DNA of 64,000 bases from an uncultured Prevotellaceae bacterium (GCA_900319385.1 ONOG01000008.1:1-64000); one strand, 5' to 3'. Shown: positions 33,849 to 42,099, numbered from the stretch's first letter. Notes: generated from the letters alone by a model not told the origin. Translations and numbers: made by a program.

Positions 33849-34622
33849 TTAGAGTTCAGTCTCCCCCTCGATGTAGTTGTCCATGAACATGTTTTCGCCG
33901 TCGAACACGGCATAGGTGAATTTCGAGTACCATTCGCCCAGAATCATGAGGCGACAATCGCGTTGGAGGAAGATGTCGAGGTCGATGTGTCGGTGGCCGA
34001 ACATGAAATAGTTGATGTCGGGATGCGACTTGAGATACTCCTTTGCATAGAGCACCAGTCCCTCCTTGTCCTCACCCTTGTAGGTGGGTGGACCGTCGAA
34101 GTTGATGTGCTTCTCGCGGTTGTGCTTCGCCCAGTTCAGGCCGAAGTTGATGAACCAGTGGGGGTGGATCATGGCAGCCAGGCGGCGCAGGGTGTGGCTT
34201 TCGAAACAGTTATACATCAGTTGAGTCTTCCAGTCCTTCTCCCTCGGGTCGAGTCCGTAGCCGTGTGCCAGGTAGAAGACTTTGCCGCACAGCTCCATCG
34301 TGCTGGCTTCGCGGTGCAGGATGACGCCGCACTCCTTCACGAGGTAGTCGGTGCACCACATGTCGTGGTTGCCCTGGAAGAAGTGGACTTCGACGCCGCG
34401 GTCGGTCAGTTCGCTCACCTTGCCCAGGAAACGGGTGAAGCCCCGTGGCACGACGTCGTCGTATTCAAACCAAAAGTCGAACATATCGCCGAGCATGAAG
34501 ACGGCCTCGGCCTTGTCCTTGATGGTGTCGAGAAAGCGGACGAGGCGCCGTTCCTGTGTGCGGTGGTGCTGGAAGGCGCGGCAGCCCAGGTGGGCATCGC
34601 TGATAAAATAGTAATTTTTCAT
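33849..34622 (-). CDS. lpxH: UDP-2,3-diacylglucosamine diphosphatase
   Basis: 257 residues, calcineurin-type metallophosphoesterase. All family motifs are visible: SDAHLG at residues ~8-13, GDMFDFWFEY, FFQGNHDMW, HGYGLDP and FGHRHID. LpxH removes UMP from UDP-diacylglucosamine in lipid A synthesis at the inner membrane. The length is normal for the Bacteroidetes form. Its start lies next to a GTGAAAA repeat array; no clear promoter found. Confidence 0.88.
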   Translation of the reverse strand: MKNYYFISDAHLGCRAFQHHRTQERRLVRFLDTIKDKAEAVFMLGDMFDFWFEYDDVVPRGFTRFLGKVSELTDRGVEVHFFQGNHDMWCTDYLVKECGVILHREASTMELCGKVFYLAHGYGLDPREKDWKTQLMYNCFESHTLRRLAAMIHPHWFINFGLNWAKHNREKHINFDGPPTYKGEDKEGLVLYAKEYLKSHPDINYFMFGHRHIDLDIFLQRDCRLMILGEWYSKFTYAVFDGENMFMDNYIEGETEL

Positions 34623-34634
34623 GATGAAAAATTA

Positions 34635-34666
34635 AGTGAAAGGTGAAAAGTGAAAAGTGAAAAATT
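34635..34666. repeat. GTGAAAA heptamer array
   Basis: AAGTGAAAGGTGAAAAGTGA and following GTGAAAA words, about four copies, directly upstream of lpxH. The same word appears at about 23219, 35090-35130 and, inverted, at 38249-38275. Confidence 0.7.
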
Positions 34667-34697
34667 CGGTGCAAAGTGAGATAAAAACCTCGATGAG

Positions 34698-35069
34698 CTA
34701 TAGATCGTATCTTTGTTTTACAGTTTTTATAGACTTAACAAGCATTGATATAAGTTCCTTGCATTTGGACGAAATTATGATATAATTCTCTTCAGAAATG
34801 ATATTCGACTCTCGGAATAATTTTAGCCAGTACCTAGTCTCATTTGCTTCTTTTAATGCAATAGTCATTTTACTGACAAAATCAGCAGGACTTTGTGCGA
34901 ATTCAGCTTCACTGATATTTGCTCCAATTGACGTACCAGATTTGAGAAGCTGTTTATAGATGGCAGAAAACTTCCAGTCATTGTTGCAATTGGAAATCAG
35001 CTTGACTATATTTACCGCAAAAAGAAAGGATTTTTCTTTTAGGGGTGAGCTTTTATCTTGGTTATACAT
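34698..35069 (-). CDS. Four-helix-bundle (S23/IVP-type) protein
   Basis: 123 residues from ATG 35069. The reading frame is open to 35132, but the extra residues (KSESDFVTVKSEKL) are translated from GTGAAAA-type repeat words and are absent from typical members. Family signature present: LLKSGTSIGANISEAEFAQS, FVSKMTIALKEANETRYWLK and a Lys/Glu-rich final helix. These proteins were first seen in rRNA intervening sequences and later found as stand-alone proteins near reverse transcriptases or alone; their function is unclear. This gene has no such partner here. Its AT content is higher than that of its neighbours, suggesting recent arrival. Confidence 0.8.
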   Translation of the reverse strand: MYNQDKSSPLKEKSFLFAVNIVKLISNCNNDWKFSAIYKQLLKSGTSIGANISEAEFAQSPADFVSKMTIALKEANETRYWLKLFRESNIISEENYIIISSKCKELISMLVKSIKTVKQRYDL

Positions 35070-35139
35070 CCTATGGAGTGTTGTAATCAATTTTTCACTT
35101 TTCACTGTGACAAAGTCACTTTCGCTTTTCACTATATAT

Positions 35140-35454
35140 TTATAGTCCGAGGTCGAGTCGGGCTTCCTCGCTCATCATGTCCTTTGTCCATTCGGGCTCA
35201 AACACGAGGTTGATGTTGGCCTGGTGCACTCCGTCGATGGCTTCGAGCTTCTGTTGGATATCCTCCATGATGAAGTCGGCGGCAGGACAGTTGGGAGCCG
35301 TGAGCGTCATATCGACGTTGATGTCGAAGTCGTCGGTGACGTCGATTTTGTAGATGAGCCCCAGGTCATAGACGTTGACGGGGATTTCGGGGTCGAAGAC
35401 CGTGCGCAGCATTTCGACGGCGCGTGTTTCGATGTCGTATTTGGTGGGTTGCAT
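35140..35454 (-). CDS. MIP18/DUF59 Fe-S cluster assembly protein
   Basis: 104 residues, one DUF59 domain: MLRTVFDPEIPVNVYDLGLI, DMTLTAPNCPAADFI with the conserved Cys, and FEPEWTKDMMSEEARLDLGL at the end. Relatives (SufT, PaaD-like, MIP18) help insert Fe-S clusters into target proteins in the cytoplasm. It follows radC by 6 bp and probably shares its transcript. Confidence 0.88.
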   Translation of the reverse strand: MQPTKYDIETRAVEMLRTVFDPEIPVNVYDLGLIYKIDVTDDFDINVDMTLTAPNCPAADFIMEDIQQKLEAIDGVHQANINLVFEPEWTKDMMSEEARLDLGL

Positions 35455-35460
35455 AGTCAG

Positions 35461-36144
35461 TTATAATTTACCGTTTTCGTTGAAAGAGTAATAGTCGCCG
35501 TCGGTCACGATGACGTGATCGACGAGCCGGATGTTGACCGTGCGGCAGGCTTGCTGCACACGCTCGGTCAGGCGGTTGTCCTCCGGACTGGGGCGACACG
35601 AGCCCGAGGGATGGTTGTGTACCAGTATGACCGACGTAGCTTCGGCGAGCAGTGCATGCCGGAGCAGGATGCGCACATCGACCGACGTCTCTGTCCGTCC
35701 GCCCTGACTGAGACGCACACGCTTGATGAGGCGACTCGAGTTGTTGAGCAGGAACACCCAGCTCTCCTCGTGAGTCAACTCGCGCACGTCGGGGTGCATA
35801 TATTCATAGATTTGCTCGGCTGAGGTGATGGTCTTCAGCTTCGTCGTGGCTTCTTCCTGAGCGCGTCGCCGTCCGAGTTCCATCGCCGCCTTGAGCGTGA
35901 TGGCCTTCGCCTCGCCGATGCCGTTGTACTTCATCAGTTCCTCCACGCTGAGGCGGTGGAGCAGGATGAGCAGGTCGTCGCAGTCGTGCAACACCTCCGT
36001 CATCAGTTCGACAGCGTTCTTCGACGGGCTGCCCGAGCCGATGAGGATGGCCAGCAACTCGGCATTGCTCAGGGCTTCGGGGCCCTTGGTCATGAGTTTC
36101 TCGCGCGGGCGGTCGTCGGCCGACAGTTCTTTGATATTCAGCAT
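35461..36144 (-). CDS. radC: JAMM-domain protein RadC
   Basis: 227 residues from 36144 (MLNIKELSADDRPREKLM). N-terminal UPF0758 region with LSNAELLAILIGSGSP and a helix-hairpin-helix (LMKYNGIGEAKAITL). C-terminal JAMM metalloprotease-like core VILVHNHPSGSCRPSPED with the HxH...D zinc ligands. The biochemical role is unresolved; a radiation-repair role was withdrawn in E. coli. It lies between a glycosyltransferase (22 bp upstream) and the DUF59 gene. Confidence 0.9.
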   Translation of the reverse strand: MLNIKELSADDRPREKLMTKGPEALSNAELLAILIGSGSPSKNAVELMTEVLHDCDDLLILLHRLSVEELMKYNGIGEAKAITLKAAMELGRRRAQEEATTKLKTITSAEQIYEYMHPDVRELTHEESWVFLLNNSSRLIKRVRLSQGGRTETSVDVRILLRHALLAEATSVILVHNHPSGSCRPSPEDNRLTERVQQACRTVNIRLVDHVIVTDGDYYSFNENGKL

Positions 36145-36166
36145 ACGGCAGATGGCGTAGGGTGGG

Positions 36167-37231
36167 TTAGTCGTAGAACGTTTTCTCGAAGGCCGAAAAC
36201 TCGCCATGCTTCAGCACACAGCGTGTCCACCAGGCCTTCAGGAAACCGAGTCCGTAGCCGAACAGTTGGACGAAGGCGGCCTCGATGCTGAAGAAACCGA
36301 CGACGAGTGAGCGGTTGCGAACGGTGCTGTCGATGAAGATGAGCACGACGAACAGCAGGATCGGCAGCAGCGGAAGGGTCCACAGCAGGGTGGCGGGCAG
36401 GCCGAGCCATGTCGCGCCGGCAGCGGCGGGCGACGTTGCCCAGAGCCGCAGCACGACCGCCAGCACGAGCAGCAGAATCACACCGACGGTGAAGACCATC
36501 GGCAGCATGTGAACCAGTTTTGTGGTGCCTGGGTGCCGCTTGCCGAGGTTGATGCGGGCGATGCCCGAGTTATAGACTTGCTTGAAGAACTTGTCGAGGT
36601 CGGTGCGACGCTTGTGCCACACCCACGCCTCGGGGAACAGCCGCGTCTGGTAGCCGGCTTCGATGATGCGGTAGCTGAAGTCGATGTCTTCGCCGAAGCG
36701 CATTTTTGAAAAACCGTTCAGCTGTTGGTACACCTCGCGACGGATGCCCATGTTGAACGAGCGTGGGAAGAACTTGTCGAGCTTCTTCCGTCCACCGCGG
36801 ATGCCGCCGGTGGTGAAGAACGAGGTCATGGCATAGCTGATCGCCTTCTGCATCGGCGTGAACGATTCGTGGGCGCGGTCGGGACCGCCGAACGCATCGC
36901 ACGGACGGGCACTGAGCTCGCGGTCCACCTCCTCCAGATACCTGTGCGGCAGCACGACGTCGCTGTCGAGGATGATGACATAGTCGCCCTTGGCACGCTG
37001 CACGCCGTAGTTGCGGGCAGGGCCAGGTCCGCCGTTCTCCTTTTTATAATAATGTATGTCGAGCAGTTGGCTGTAGGTCTGGCATTCCTTCTCGCACGTC
37101 CGCTCCGACCCGTCCTCCACGACGACCACCTCGAACTGCTCCTTCGCCAGTGTCTGCTGGCTCAGGCTGCGCAACAGTTCCTCGCACTCGTCGGGACGGT
37201 TATAGACGGGGATGATGACAGAATACTTCAT
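36167..37231 (-). CDS. Family 2 glycosyltransferase with C-terminal membrane helices
   Basis: 354 residues. GT-A fold start MKYSVIIPVYNRPDECEELL, nucleotide-binding VVVEDGS, NGGPGPARNYG, metal-binding LDSDV (DxD-like) and the RFGEDIDFSYR acceptor-side block. Three hydrophobic helices follow between about residues 240 and 340 (VFTVGVILLLVLAVVL, LLPILLFVVLIF, FVQLFGYGLGFL), so the enzyme is anchored in the inner membrane. It probably builds a surface or lipid-linked glycan; donor and acceptor cannot be read from the sequence. First gene of a likely GT2-radC-DUF59 operon. Confidence 0.88.
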   Translation of the reverse strand: MKYSVIIPVYNRPDECEELLRSLSQQTLAKEQFEVVVVEDGSERTCEKECQTYSQLLDIHYYKKENGGPGPARNYGVQRAKGDYVIILDSDVVLPHRYLEEVDRELSARPCDAFGGPDRAHESFTPMQKAISYAMTSFFTTGGIRGGRKKLDKFFPRSFNMGIRREVYQQLNGFSKMRFGEDIDFSYRIIEAGYQTRLFPEAWVWHKRRTDLDKFFKQVYNSGIARINLGKRHPGTTKLVHMLPMVFTVGVILLLVLAVVLRLWATSPAAAGATWLGLPATLLWTLPLLPILLFVVLIFIDSTVRNRSLVVGFFSIEAAFVQLFGYGLGFLKAWWTRCVLKHGEFSAFEKTFYD

Positions 37232-37254
37232 ATCGGTTTCCGATGCTTGGAGTG

Positions 37255-37262
37255 CAAAGTTA
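37255..37262 (-). promoter_or_regulatory. -7 box (TAACTTTG) of the glycosyltransferase operon
   Basis: Minus-strand TAACTTTG, 24 bases upstream of the start at 37231. Confidence 0.6.
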
Positions 37263-37417
37263 CGGAAAAACGAGTGGAATGCAAAATAAAAATGCTCGCA
37301 TTTTTATTTTCACTCCCGAGTGCATGTAATTTCGGCGAAGCCAAAGTTCGTGCAAAAACTGAATGACGGAAGGCAATCGGGTGTTTTTTCGGAAAATACG
37401 TTCCGAAAAGCGCCGAC

Positions 37418-38167
37418 TTACTCGAAATAGAGCGAGAGGATGATCATCTTCGAACGTCCGCTGTCGATGGAGTTGGTGAAGATGAGCTGTTCGGGATTGG
37501 TGAGGTCGTCGCGCTTCTTGTTGATGATGTTGGTGAGGCCGTAGGCAAATTTCAGTTCGGGGATGAACTTGAAGAACGGCGTGTAGAAGTCGCAGCCGAT
37601 GCCCACTTCGACATAGCAGTCGAAGCGTCGCACGAGCAGGTTCTTCTGTCTCTTCACCGTCAGGTCGAACATCGGGTTCAGTCCGGCTACGAGATAGGGG
37701 CGGTAGTTGTTGAAGCGCTCGCCCGAGAACTTGATGTCGAGCGGCACCGAGATGTAGGTAGATTTAATGTCCTGGTGGTCGGTCTCGCCGTTTAAGTTGT
37801 TCTTGAAACGCACCTTCTTCGTTCCGAAGTGCATCGAGGGGATGACGCGGAACGCCAGGTTGTTGGTCAGCCGGAGTTCAGCCAGCACACCGACGCTGAA
37901 TCCAGGTTCGTACTGCGGAATGTCGGCGTACCATTCGTTGCCCAGATCGTCGCGGAAACCGTTGTTCTGGAACTCAATATCCTGCATGTGCAGGCCGGCG
38001 AGAAATCCGTAGTGCAGGCGGCGTTGGTCGATGTATGGACGGTGCTGCACCTTGCGTTTCTGGGCCTGTGCATCCGACACGAAGAAAGAGGCAATGCCCC
38101 ACAGCATCGCCACACACACAAGGAAAATCCGATGTGAATGCAGGTACGACGTCAATCCCTTTTTCAT
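37418..38167 (-). CDS. porT: PorT-family outer-membrane protein of type IX secretion
   Basis: 249 residues from 38167, with a signal peptide ending SDAQAQ. The mature protein is an eight-strand-type barrel with PorT-like blocks: LHYGFLAGLHMQDIEF, STYISVPLDIKFSGERFNNY, YLVAGLNPMFDL and GIGCDFYTPFFKFIPELKF. PorT is required for secretion of C-terminal-signal proteins in Porphyromonas and Flavobacterium. Its presence agrees with the DLxGRxV...KKVxVR ends of the giant enzymes in this window. Single gene; no clear promoter box. Confidence 0.82.
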   Translation of the reverse strand: MKKGLTSYLHSHRIFLVCVAMLWGIASFFVSDAQAQKRKVQHRPYIDQRRLHYGFLAGLHMQDIEFQNNGFRDDLGNEWYADIPQYEPGFSVGVLAELRLTNNLAFRVIPSMHFGTKKVRFKNNLNGETDHQDIKSTYISVPLDIKFSGERFNNYRPYLVAGLNPMFDLTVKRQKNLLVRRFDCYVEVGIGCDFYTPFFKFIPELKFAYGLTNIINKKRDDLTNPEQLIFTNSIDSGRSKMIILSLYFE

Positions 38168-38248
38168 TGTCTTCAGTCTGATAAATAAAACGCAAAACAC
38201 CCCTTTTTATTGTACTTCGAAAAAAAAACGCGCGTGGGGCCAAAATTT

Positions 38249-38275
38249 TTCACTTTTCACTTTTCACTTTTACTT
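38249..38275. repeat. CACTTTT heptamer array in the ferredoxin promoter
   Basis: Three to four copies of CACTTTT end nine bases before the -7 box TACCTTTG (38284-38291). The array occupies the place where the -33 element is expected, so changes in copy number would alter promoter spacing. Confidence 0.75.
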
Positions 38276-38283
38276 TTTTGTCG

Positions 38284-38291
38284 TACCTTTG
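38284..38291 (+). promoter_or_regulatory. -7 box (TACCTTTG) of the ferredoxin gene
   Basis: Consensus box followed by an ~80-base leader to the ATG at 38371; the heptamer array occupies the upstream position. Confidence 0.65.
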
Positions 38292-38370
38292 CAGCCACGA
38301 AATACTCAAATATGGGTATCAAAAGCAGAGAATTCAACTCTTAATTATTAACTTTTAACGAATAAGTAGT

Positions 38371-38544
38371 ATGGCTTACGTAATTTCAGACGATTGTGTA
38401 ATGTGCGGCTCTTGCGAAGGCGAGTGCCCGTCGGGTGCAATTTCAGCAGGTGACAGCAAGTATGTCATCGACCCCGATCAGTGTGTTGACTGCGGCACAT
38501 GTGCCGACACTTGCCCCTCGGGTGCCATTGCTCCGGGTGCATAA
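38371..38544 (+). CDS. Small 2[4Fe-4S] ferredoxin
   Basis: 57 residues. Two classical clusters CVMCGSCEGECP (residues 9-20) and CVDCGTCADTCP (38-49), each CxxCxxCxxxCP, with symmetrical halves ending SGAI. This is the clostridial-type electron carrier used by pyruvate:ferredoxin oxidoreductase, hydrogenase or Rnf in anaerobes. It is a single gene with its own consensus promoter and a GC-rich hairpin at 38570-38600. Its independent transcription fits a highly expressed housekeeping electron carrier. Confidence 0.95.
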   Translation: MAYVISDDCVMCGSCEGECPSGAISAGDSKYVIDPDQCVDCGTCADTCPSGAIAPGA

Positions 38545-38569
38545 GTCAATACAATCTATACCCAAAGTT

Positions 38570-38600
38570 AAGGCGGCTCACCAGCACGGTGGGCCGCCTT
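38570..38600 (+). terminator. Hairpin terminator of the ferredoxin gene
   Basis: AAGGCGGCTCACC (38570-38582) and GGTGGGCCGCCTT (38588-38600) form a 13-bp stem with one G-T pair and a 5-base loop. The downstream T run is poor. A second stem, GCTGCGAC/GTCGCAGC, lies at 38623-38641 toward the convergent gene. Confidence 0.75.
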
Positions 38601-38666
38601 CGTGTTGTAAACTGTCGGCTATGCTGCGACGATGTCGCAGCCTACTGCGAAGGCAAGGGAAGCCGT

Positions 38667-39170
38667 TCAGCTTGTCTGTCCGTACTCACCCACCGTCGGC
38701 ACCATCGTTTCGTTGTTGTGGAAGAGGCTTTCGGCGTAGTCCTGTATGGGCACGGCGACGTAGAGGTTCTCTTCGACGATGCGCCGTCCGAAGTTCATCA
38801 TGTCGAGATAGGAGAATTTCTCCTCGCTCGCGAACTTGAAGTGCTGTGGCAGCGCCATGCGCAGGCGGTCCTGTTCCTCGCGACGGATGCCGACGATGAG
38901 CCAGTCGTAGCCCATCTGGCTGGCCGATTCCATCATCTGCATCAGCACCAGGCGCAGGTTGCCGTGGCCCACAGGCATGGAATAGACATACAGTTGCGAG
39001 GCTTCCTGGCGCAGCACGAGCATCCCATCGACGATGGCCATCGCCAGGTCGCTTTCGCCGCTTTTGGCAAAGCTCTTAATCACTTTGATGGCGCGTTCGC
39101 GCTCTTCGCCTTCGAAATAGGCGGCTATAGTCGGCGCATCGGCCAGTGTAATCTTGTGGAAAGGTATCAT
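38667..39170 (-). CDS. DUF2156-type protein lacking its C-terminal half
   Basis: 167 residues from 39170 (MIPFHKITLADAPTIAAYFE). The N-terminal ~125 residues resemble the first half of Bacteroidetes DUF2156 proteins: IPF-ITL-D start, WAIVDG-like AMAIVDGMLVLRQ, LYVYSMPVGHGNLRLVL, then FASEEKFSYLDMM where intact members read FDY. The second half, normally another ~150 residues with the KRNHINRF block, is absent, and the last 40 residues do not resemble the family. A consensus promoter box precedes it, so it is probably transcribed. Either a truncated gene or a reduced paralogue. DUF2156 is the catalytic part of lysyl-phosphatidylglycerol synthases, but no activity is claimed here. Confidence 0.55.
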   Translation of the reverse strand: MIPFHKITLADAPTIAAYFEGEERERAIKVIKSFAKSGESDLAMAIVDGMLVLRQEASQLYVYSMPVGHGNLRLVLMQMMESASQMGYDWLIVGIRREEQDRLRMALPQHFKFASEEKFSYLDMMNFGRRIVEENLYVAVPIQDYAESLFHNNETMVPTVGEYGQTS

Positions 39171-39206
39171 AGAGTCTTTTTTTTGCACGTTTTCTAAAAA
39201 TCTGTG

Positions 39207-39214
39207 CAAAGATA
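39207..39214 (-). promoter_or_regulatory. -7 box (TATCTTTG) of the DUF2156-type gene
   Basis: Minus-strand consensus box 37 bases upstream of the start at 39170. Confidence 0.6.
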
Positions 39215-39357
39215 AGCGGTTTATTGCACACGCACAAACTTTTTGAGCAATATTTTTCAAAAAAGTTCAAAAGGAACACTTTTCGTCGCATATCTGCGAA
39301 ACGAAGTCCCGTTTTCAGCCCCGCAAACCCCAGTTTTCAGCCCTCAAGATGCAGTCG

Positions 39358-39429
39358 CAGCGCCCTGCAAACTCGCTTGCTGCGCACCCTGAACTCAGCC
39401 GCTGCGCCCTGCATACTCGGCTGCTGCGC
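39358..39429. repeat. GC-rich array, four 22-bp units, next to copy C
   Basis: CAGCGC or CTGCGC starts at 39358, 39380, 39402 and 39424, an exact 22-bp period. The intervening text is of the ACTCAGCCG/ACTCGGCTG type. The reverse complement closely matches the array beside copy D at 61389-61460. Confidence 0.85.
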
Positions 39430-39535
39430 GGAGCAAAGTCAAAATATCATTGAAATTTGTAGAAATATCAATGGAATTTTCAAAAATATCACTGGTATTT
39501 GTAAAAATATCAATGATATTTTGAGTTTTTTCGGC
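39430..39535. repeat. Composite dispersed element, copy C: AT-rich 4 x 21-bp palindrome
   Basis: TCAAAATATCATTG (39439-39452) and CAATGATATTTTGA (39511-39524) are perfect inverted ends. Four 21-bp units fill the interval. It lies in the divergent gap between the DUF2156-type gene and pta, about 200 bp upstream of the pta promoter. Confidence 0.85.
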
Positions 39536-39730
39536 ACACAAACGGAGTTTGGTGTGAACGTTGGCGGAGTTTGGTGTGAAAGGTGGCTGGGTTTTGAGTG
39601 CGATGTGGGAGTGGCGAGGCGGCACTGTCGTTGCACACCGACTGCGGCGATTTTGTCGTCAAAGGGGCGTGCAAGTGTGAAAAAAACGGAAATCTTCGCC
39701 CTCGCGCGTGCGTATATTATAAATAATGTG

Positions 39731-39738
39731 TACCTTTG
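39731..39738 (+). promoter_or_regulatory. -7 box (TACCTTTG) of pta
   Basis: Consensus -7 box 36 bases upstream of the pta start; no clear -33 TTTG. Confidence 0.6.
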
Positions 39739-39774
39739 TAGTGGAAAATGACTTAACATTCAAAACATACGAAC

Positions 39775-40779
39775 ATGAATCTGATTGAAAGTATTGTTCA
39801 GCGTGCCAAGGCCAACAAGCAGCGCATCGTGCTGCCCGAGGCTACGGAGGAACGCACGCTGACTGCGGCCGACCGTGCGCTGGCCGACGGACTGGCCGAC
39901 CTCATCCTGCTCGGCAATGTGGACGAAATCCACCGTCTGGCCGACAAGTTGGGACTGACACACATCGACCAGGCCACCCTCGTCGATCCTGCCACGAGCC
40001 CTCGCCGCGAGGAGTATGCCCAGCTGCTCTACGAGCTGCGCAAGAAGAAGGGAATGACGATTGAGCAGGCACGGGAGAAAGTGCTCGACCCGCTCTACTA
40101 CGGTTGCCTGATCATCAAGAACGGCGATGCCGACGGACAGATTTCGGGTGCCCTCTCGACCACGGGCGAGACCCTGCGTCCTGCCCTGCAAATCATCAAG
40201 TGTGCCCCTGGCATCAGCTGTGTCAGCGGTGCCATGCTCCTGCTCACACAGACGCCGGAGTTCGGCGAAAACGGTGTGCTGGTGGTGGGCGACGTGGCTG
40301 TGACCCCCATGCCCGACGCCAAGCAGCTCAGCCAGATTGCCCTCTGCACGGCTCAGACAGCTCGCAGCGTGGCTGGTTTCGAGGATCCGCGTGTGGCCAT
40401 GCTGTCGTTCTCGACCAAGGGCAGCGCTTCGCACGAGGTGGTTGACAAGGTGATCGAAGCGACCCGTCTGGCTCGCGAGGCCGAACCGACGCTGAAGATC
40501 GACGGCGAGCTGCAGGCCGATGCAGCCCTCGTGCCTTCGGTCGGTGCGAAGAAGGCTCCTGGCAGCGACATCGCCGGACATGCCAACGTGCTCGTGTTCC
40601 CCAACCTCGAGGTGGGCAACATCGGCTACAAGCTGGTACAGCGTCTGGGCCGCGCCGACGCCATCGGTCCCATCCTGCAGGGCATTGCCCGTCCGGTGAA
40701 CGACCTGAGCCGCGGCTGCAGCGTCGACGACATCTACAAACTCATCGCCATCACGGCGTGTCAGGCCATGGCTGACTAA
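39775..40779 (+). CDS. pta: Phosphate acetyltransferase
   Basis: 334 residues, the short (PTA-domain-only) form. N-terminal IVLPEATEERTLTAADRALA, central NGDADGQISGALSTTGETLR with the substrate-binding Ser/Arg, MLSFSTKGSASHEVVDKV and the C-terminal VNDLSRGCSVDDIYKLIAIT. It interconverts acetyl-CoA and acetyl phosphate. With ackA directly downstream it forms the acetate-producing, ATP-yielding pathway of an anaerobic fermenter. Confidence 0.94.
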   Translation: MNLIESIVQRAKANKQRIVLPEATEERTLTAADRALADGLADLILLGNVDEIHRLADKLGLTHIDQATLVDPATSPRREEYAQLLYELRKKKGMTIEQAREKVLDPLYYGCLIIKNGDADGQISGALSTTGETLRPALQIIKCAPGISCVSGAMLLLTQTPEFGENGVLVVGDVAVTPMPDAKQLSQIALCTAQTARSVAGFEDPRVAMLSFSTKGSASHEVVDKVIEATRLAREAEPTLKIDGELQADAALVPSVGAKKAPGSDIAGHANVLVFPNLEVGNIGYKLVQRLGRADAIGPILQGIARPVNDLSRGCSVDDIYKLIAITACQAMAD

Positions 40780-40794
40780 TCATAGATTCTATCA

Positions 40795-40880
40795 TCAAGG
40801 ATTGGAAGGGCTGGAAGGACTATCATCCCATCGTACATTCATCCTTTTTATCCTTCAAATCCTTGAATTATTCACGAAAC
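40795..40880. repeat. Inverted words GGAAGG/CCTTC between pta and ackA
   Basis: ATCAAGGATTGGAAGG...GGAAGGAC faces ATCCTTTTTATCCTTC...ATCCTTGAAT, so the gap can fold into a hairpin of repeated words. This is the same architecture as the arrays at 2558-2733 and 8892-8999, with another word. It may partly uncouple ackA from pta. Confidence 0.65.
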
Positions 40881-40887
40881 AATATCA

Positions 40888-42087
40888 ATGAAGATACTGG
40901 TACTGAACTGCGGAAGCAGTTCCATCAAATACGCGCTCTACGACATGTCGGACAAGAGCGTGGTGACGTCGGGCGGCATTGAGAAGATAGGCCTCGACGA
41001 CTCGTTCATCACCGTGAAGCTGAACGGTGAGAAGTATAAAACCGTGACACCGGTGCAGGAGCACACGGCAGGCGTGAAACTCATCTTCAAAGTGCTCACC
41101 GAGGGTGAGCACGCGGTGCTGAACGACCTGCACGAAATCGGTGCCGTGGGCCATCGCCTTGTGCACGGCGGCGAACGTTTCTCGGAGTCGGTCGTGATCA
41201 CCGACGAGGTGATGCGCGACTTCGCAGCGTGCAACGACCTGGCGCCGCTCCACAATCCTGCCAACATCAAGGGCGTGAATGCCGTCAAGGAACTGCTGCC
41301 CGAGGTGCCGCAGGTGGGCGTGTTCGACACGGCTTTCCACCAGACGATGCCTGACTATGCCTACATGTATGCCGTGCCCTACGAGCTGTACGAGAAGTAT
41401 GGCGTGCGTCGCTACGGTTTCCACGGGACGAGCCACCGCTACGTGTCGGCACGTGTACTCGAATTTCTGGGCATCGAGCGAGCCGAAGGGACGAAGATCA
41501 TTACCTGCCACATCGGCAACGGCGCGTCGATTGCCGCCGTCAAGGACGGCCGCGTGGTCGACACGTCGATGGGTCTCACCCCGCTCGAAGGCCTGATCAT
41601 GGGAACCCGCAGCGGCGACATTGATGCGGGTGCCGTCACCTTCATCATGGACAAGGAACAGCTCGACACCCACGGCCTGTCGAACCTGCTGAACAAGCAG
41701 TCGGGCCTGGCTGGGGTGAGCGGCGGATTCAGCGACTTCCGCGACATTCTGGCCCAGATTGCCGCCGGCAACGACCGCGCACGTCTGGCCAAGGAGATGT
41801 ACACCTATCGCATCAAGAAGTACATCGGCGAGTATGCAGCTGCCATGGGCGGCGTCGATATCATCGTCTTCACGGGCGGTGCCGGTGAGAACCAGTGGGA
41901 AGTGCGCGAGGGTGCGACGAAGGGTCTGGAGTTCCTTGGCGTCAAGATGGATGTGGAGAAGAACCACAGCTGCCGCGCCACGGAAATGCTGCTCAGTGCC
42001 GACGACAGCCGCGTCAAAGTGTGCTGCATCCCCACCGACGAGGAACTGATGATTGCCACAGACACCCAACGGCTGGTCGGCAAATAA
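40888..42087 (+). CDS. ackA: Acetate kinase
   Basis: 399 residues of normal family length. ASKHA-fold signatures: MKILVLNCGSSSIKYALYD, VGHRLVHGGERFS, VFDTAFHQTMPDYAY, RYGFHGTSHRYVS, TCHIGNGASIAAVKDGR with DTSMGLTPLEGL, and VFTGGAGEN near the C-terminus. It converts acetyl phosphate to acetate with ATP formation. Second gene of pta-ackA-PHP. Confidence 0.96.
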   Translation: MKILVLNCGSSSIKYALYDMSDKSVVTSGGIEKIGLDDSFITVKLNGEKYKTVTPVQEHTAGVKLIFKVLTEGEHAVLNDLHEIGAVGHRLVHGGERFSESVVITDEVMRDFAACNDLAPLHNPANIKGVNAVKELLPEVPQVGVFDTAFHQTMPDYAYMYAVPYELYEKYGVRRYGFHGTSHRYVSARVLEFLGIERAEGTKIITCHIGNGASIAAVKDGRVVDTSMGLTPLEGLIMGTRSGDIDAGAVTFIMDKEQLDTHGLSNLLNKQSGLAGVSGGFSDFRDILAQIAAGNDRARLAKEMYTYRIKKYIGEYAAAMGGVDIIVFTGGAGENQWEVREGATKGLEFLGVKMDVEKNHSCRATEMLLSADDSRVKVCCIPTDEELMIATDTQRLVGK

Positions 42088-42099
42088 CGGCGTCGGAAA

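Larger units (their letters stand above)
39171..39774. other. Divergent intergenic region with composite element copy C
   Basis: Holds the promoter box at 39207-39214, a GC-rich stretch with the 22-bp-period array (39358-39429), the AT-rich palindrome (39430-39535) and the pta promoter (39731-39738). The ORFs through it are explained by the repeat periodicity. No RNA gene recognised. Confidence 0.7.

Noticed and set aside
39224..39751. 175-residue protein made of NIIEICR/NINGIFK heptads
   Set aside because: The same heptads arise on both strands because the 21-bp DNA repeat is palindromic and a multiple of three. No start context or conserved ends beyond the repeat support a protein.
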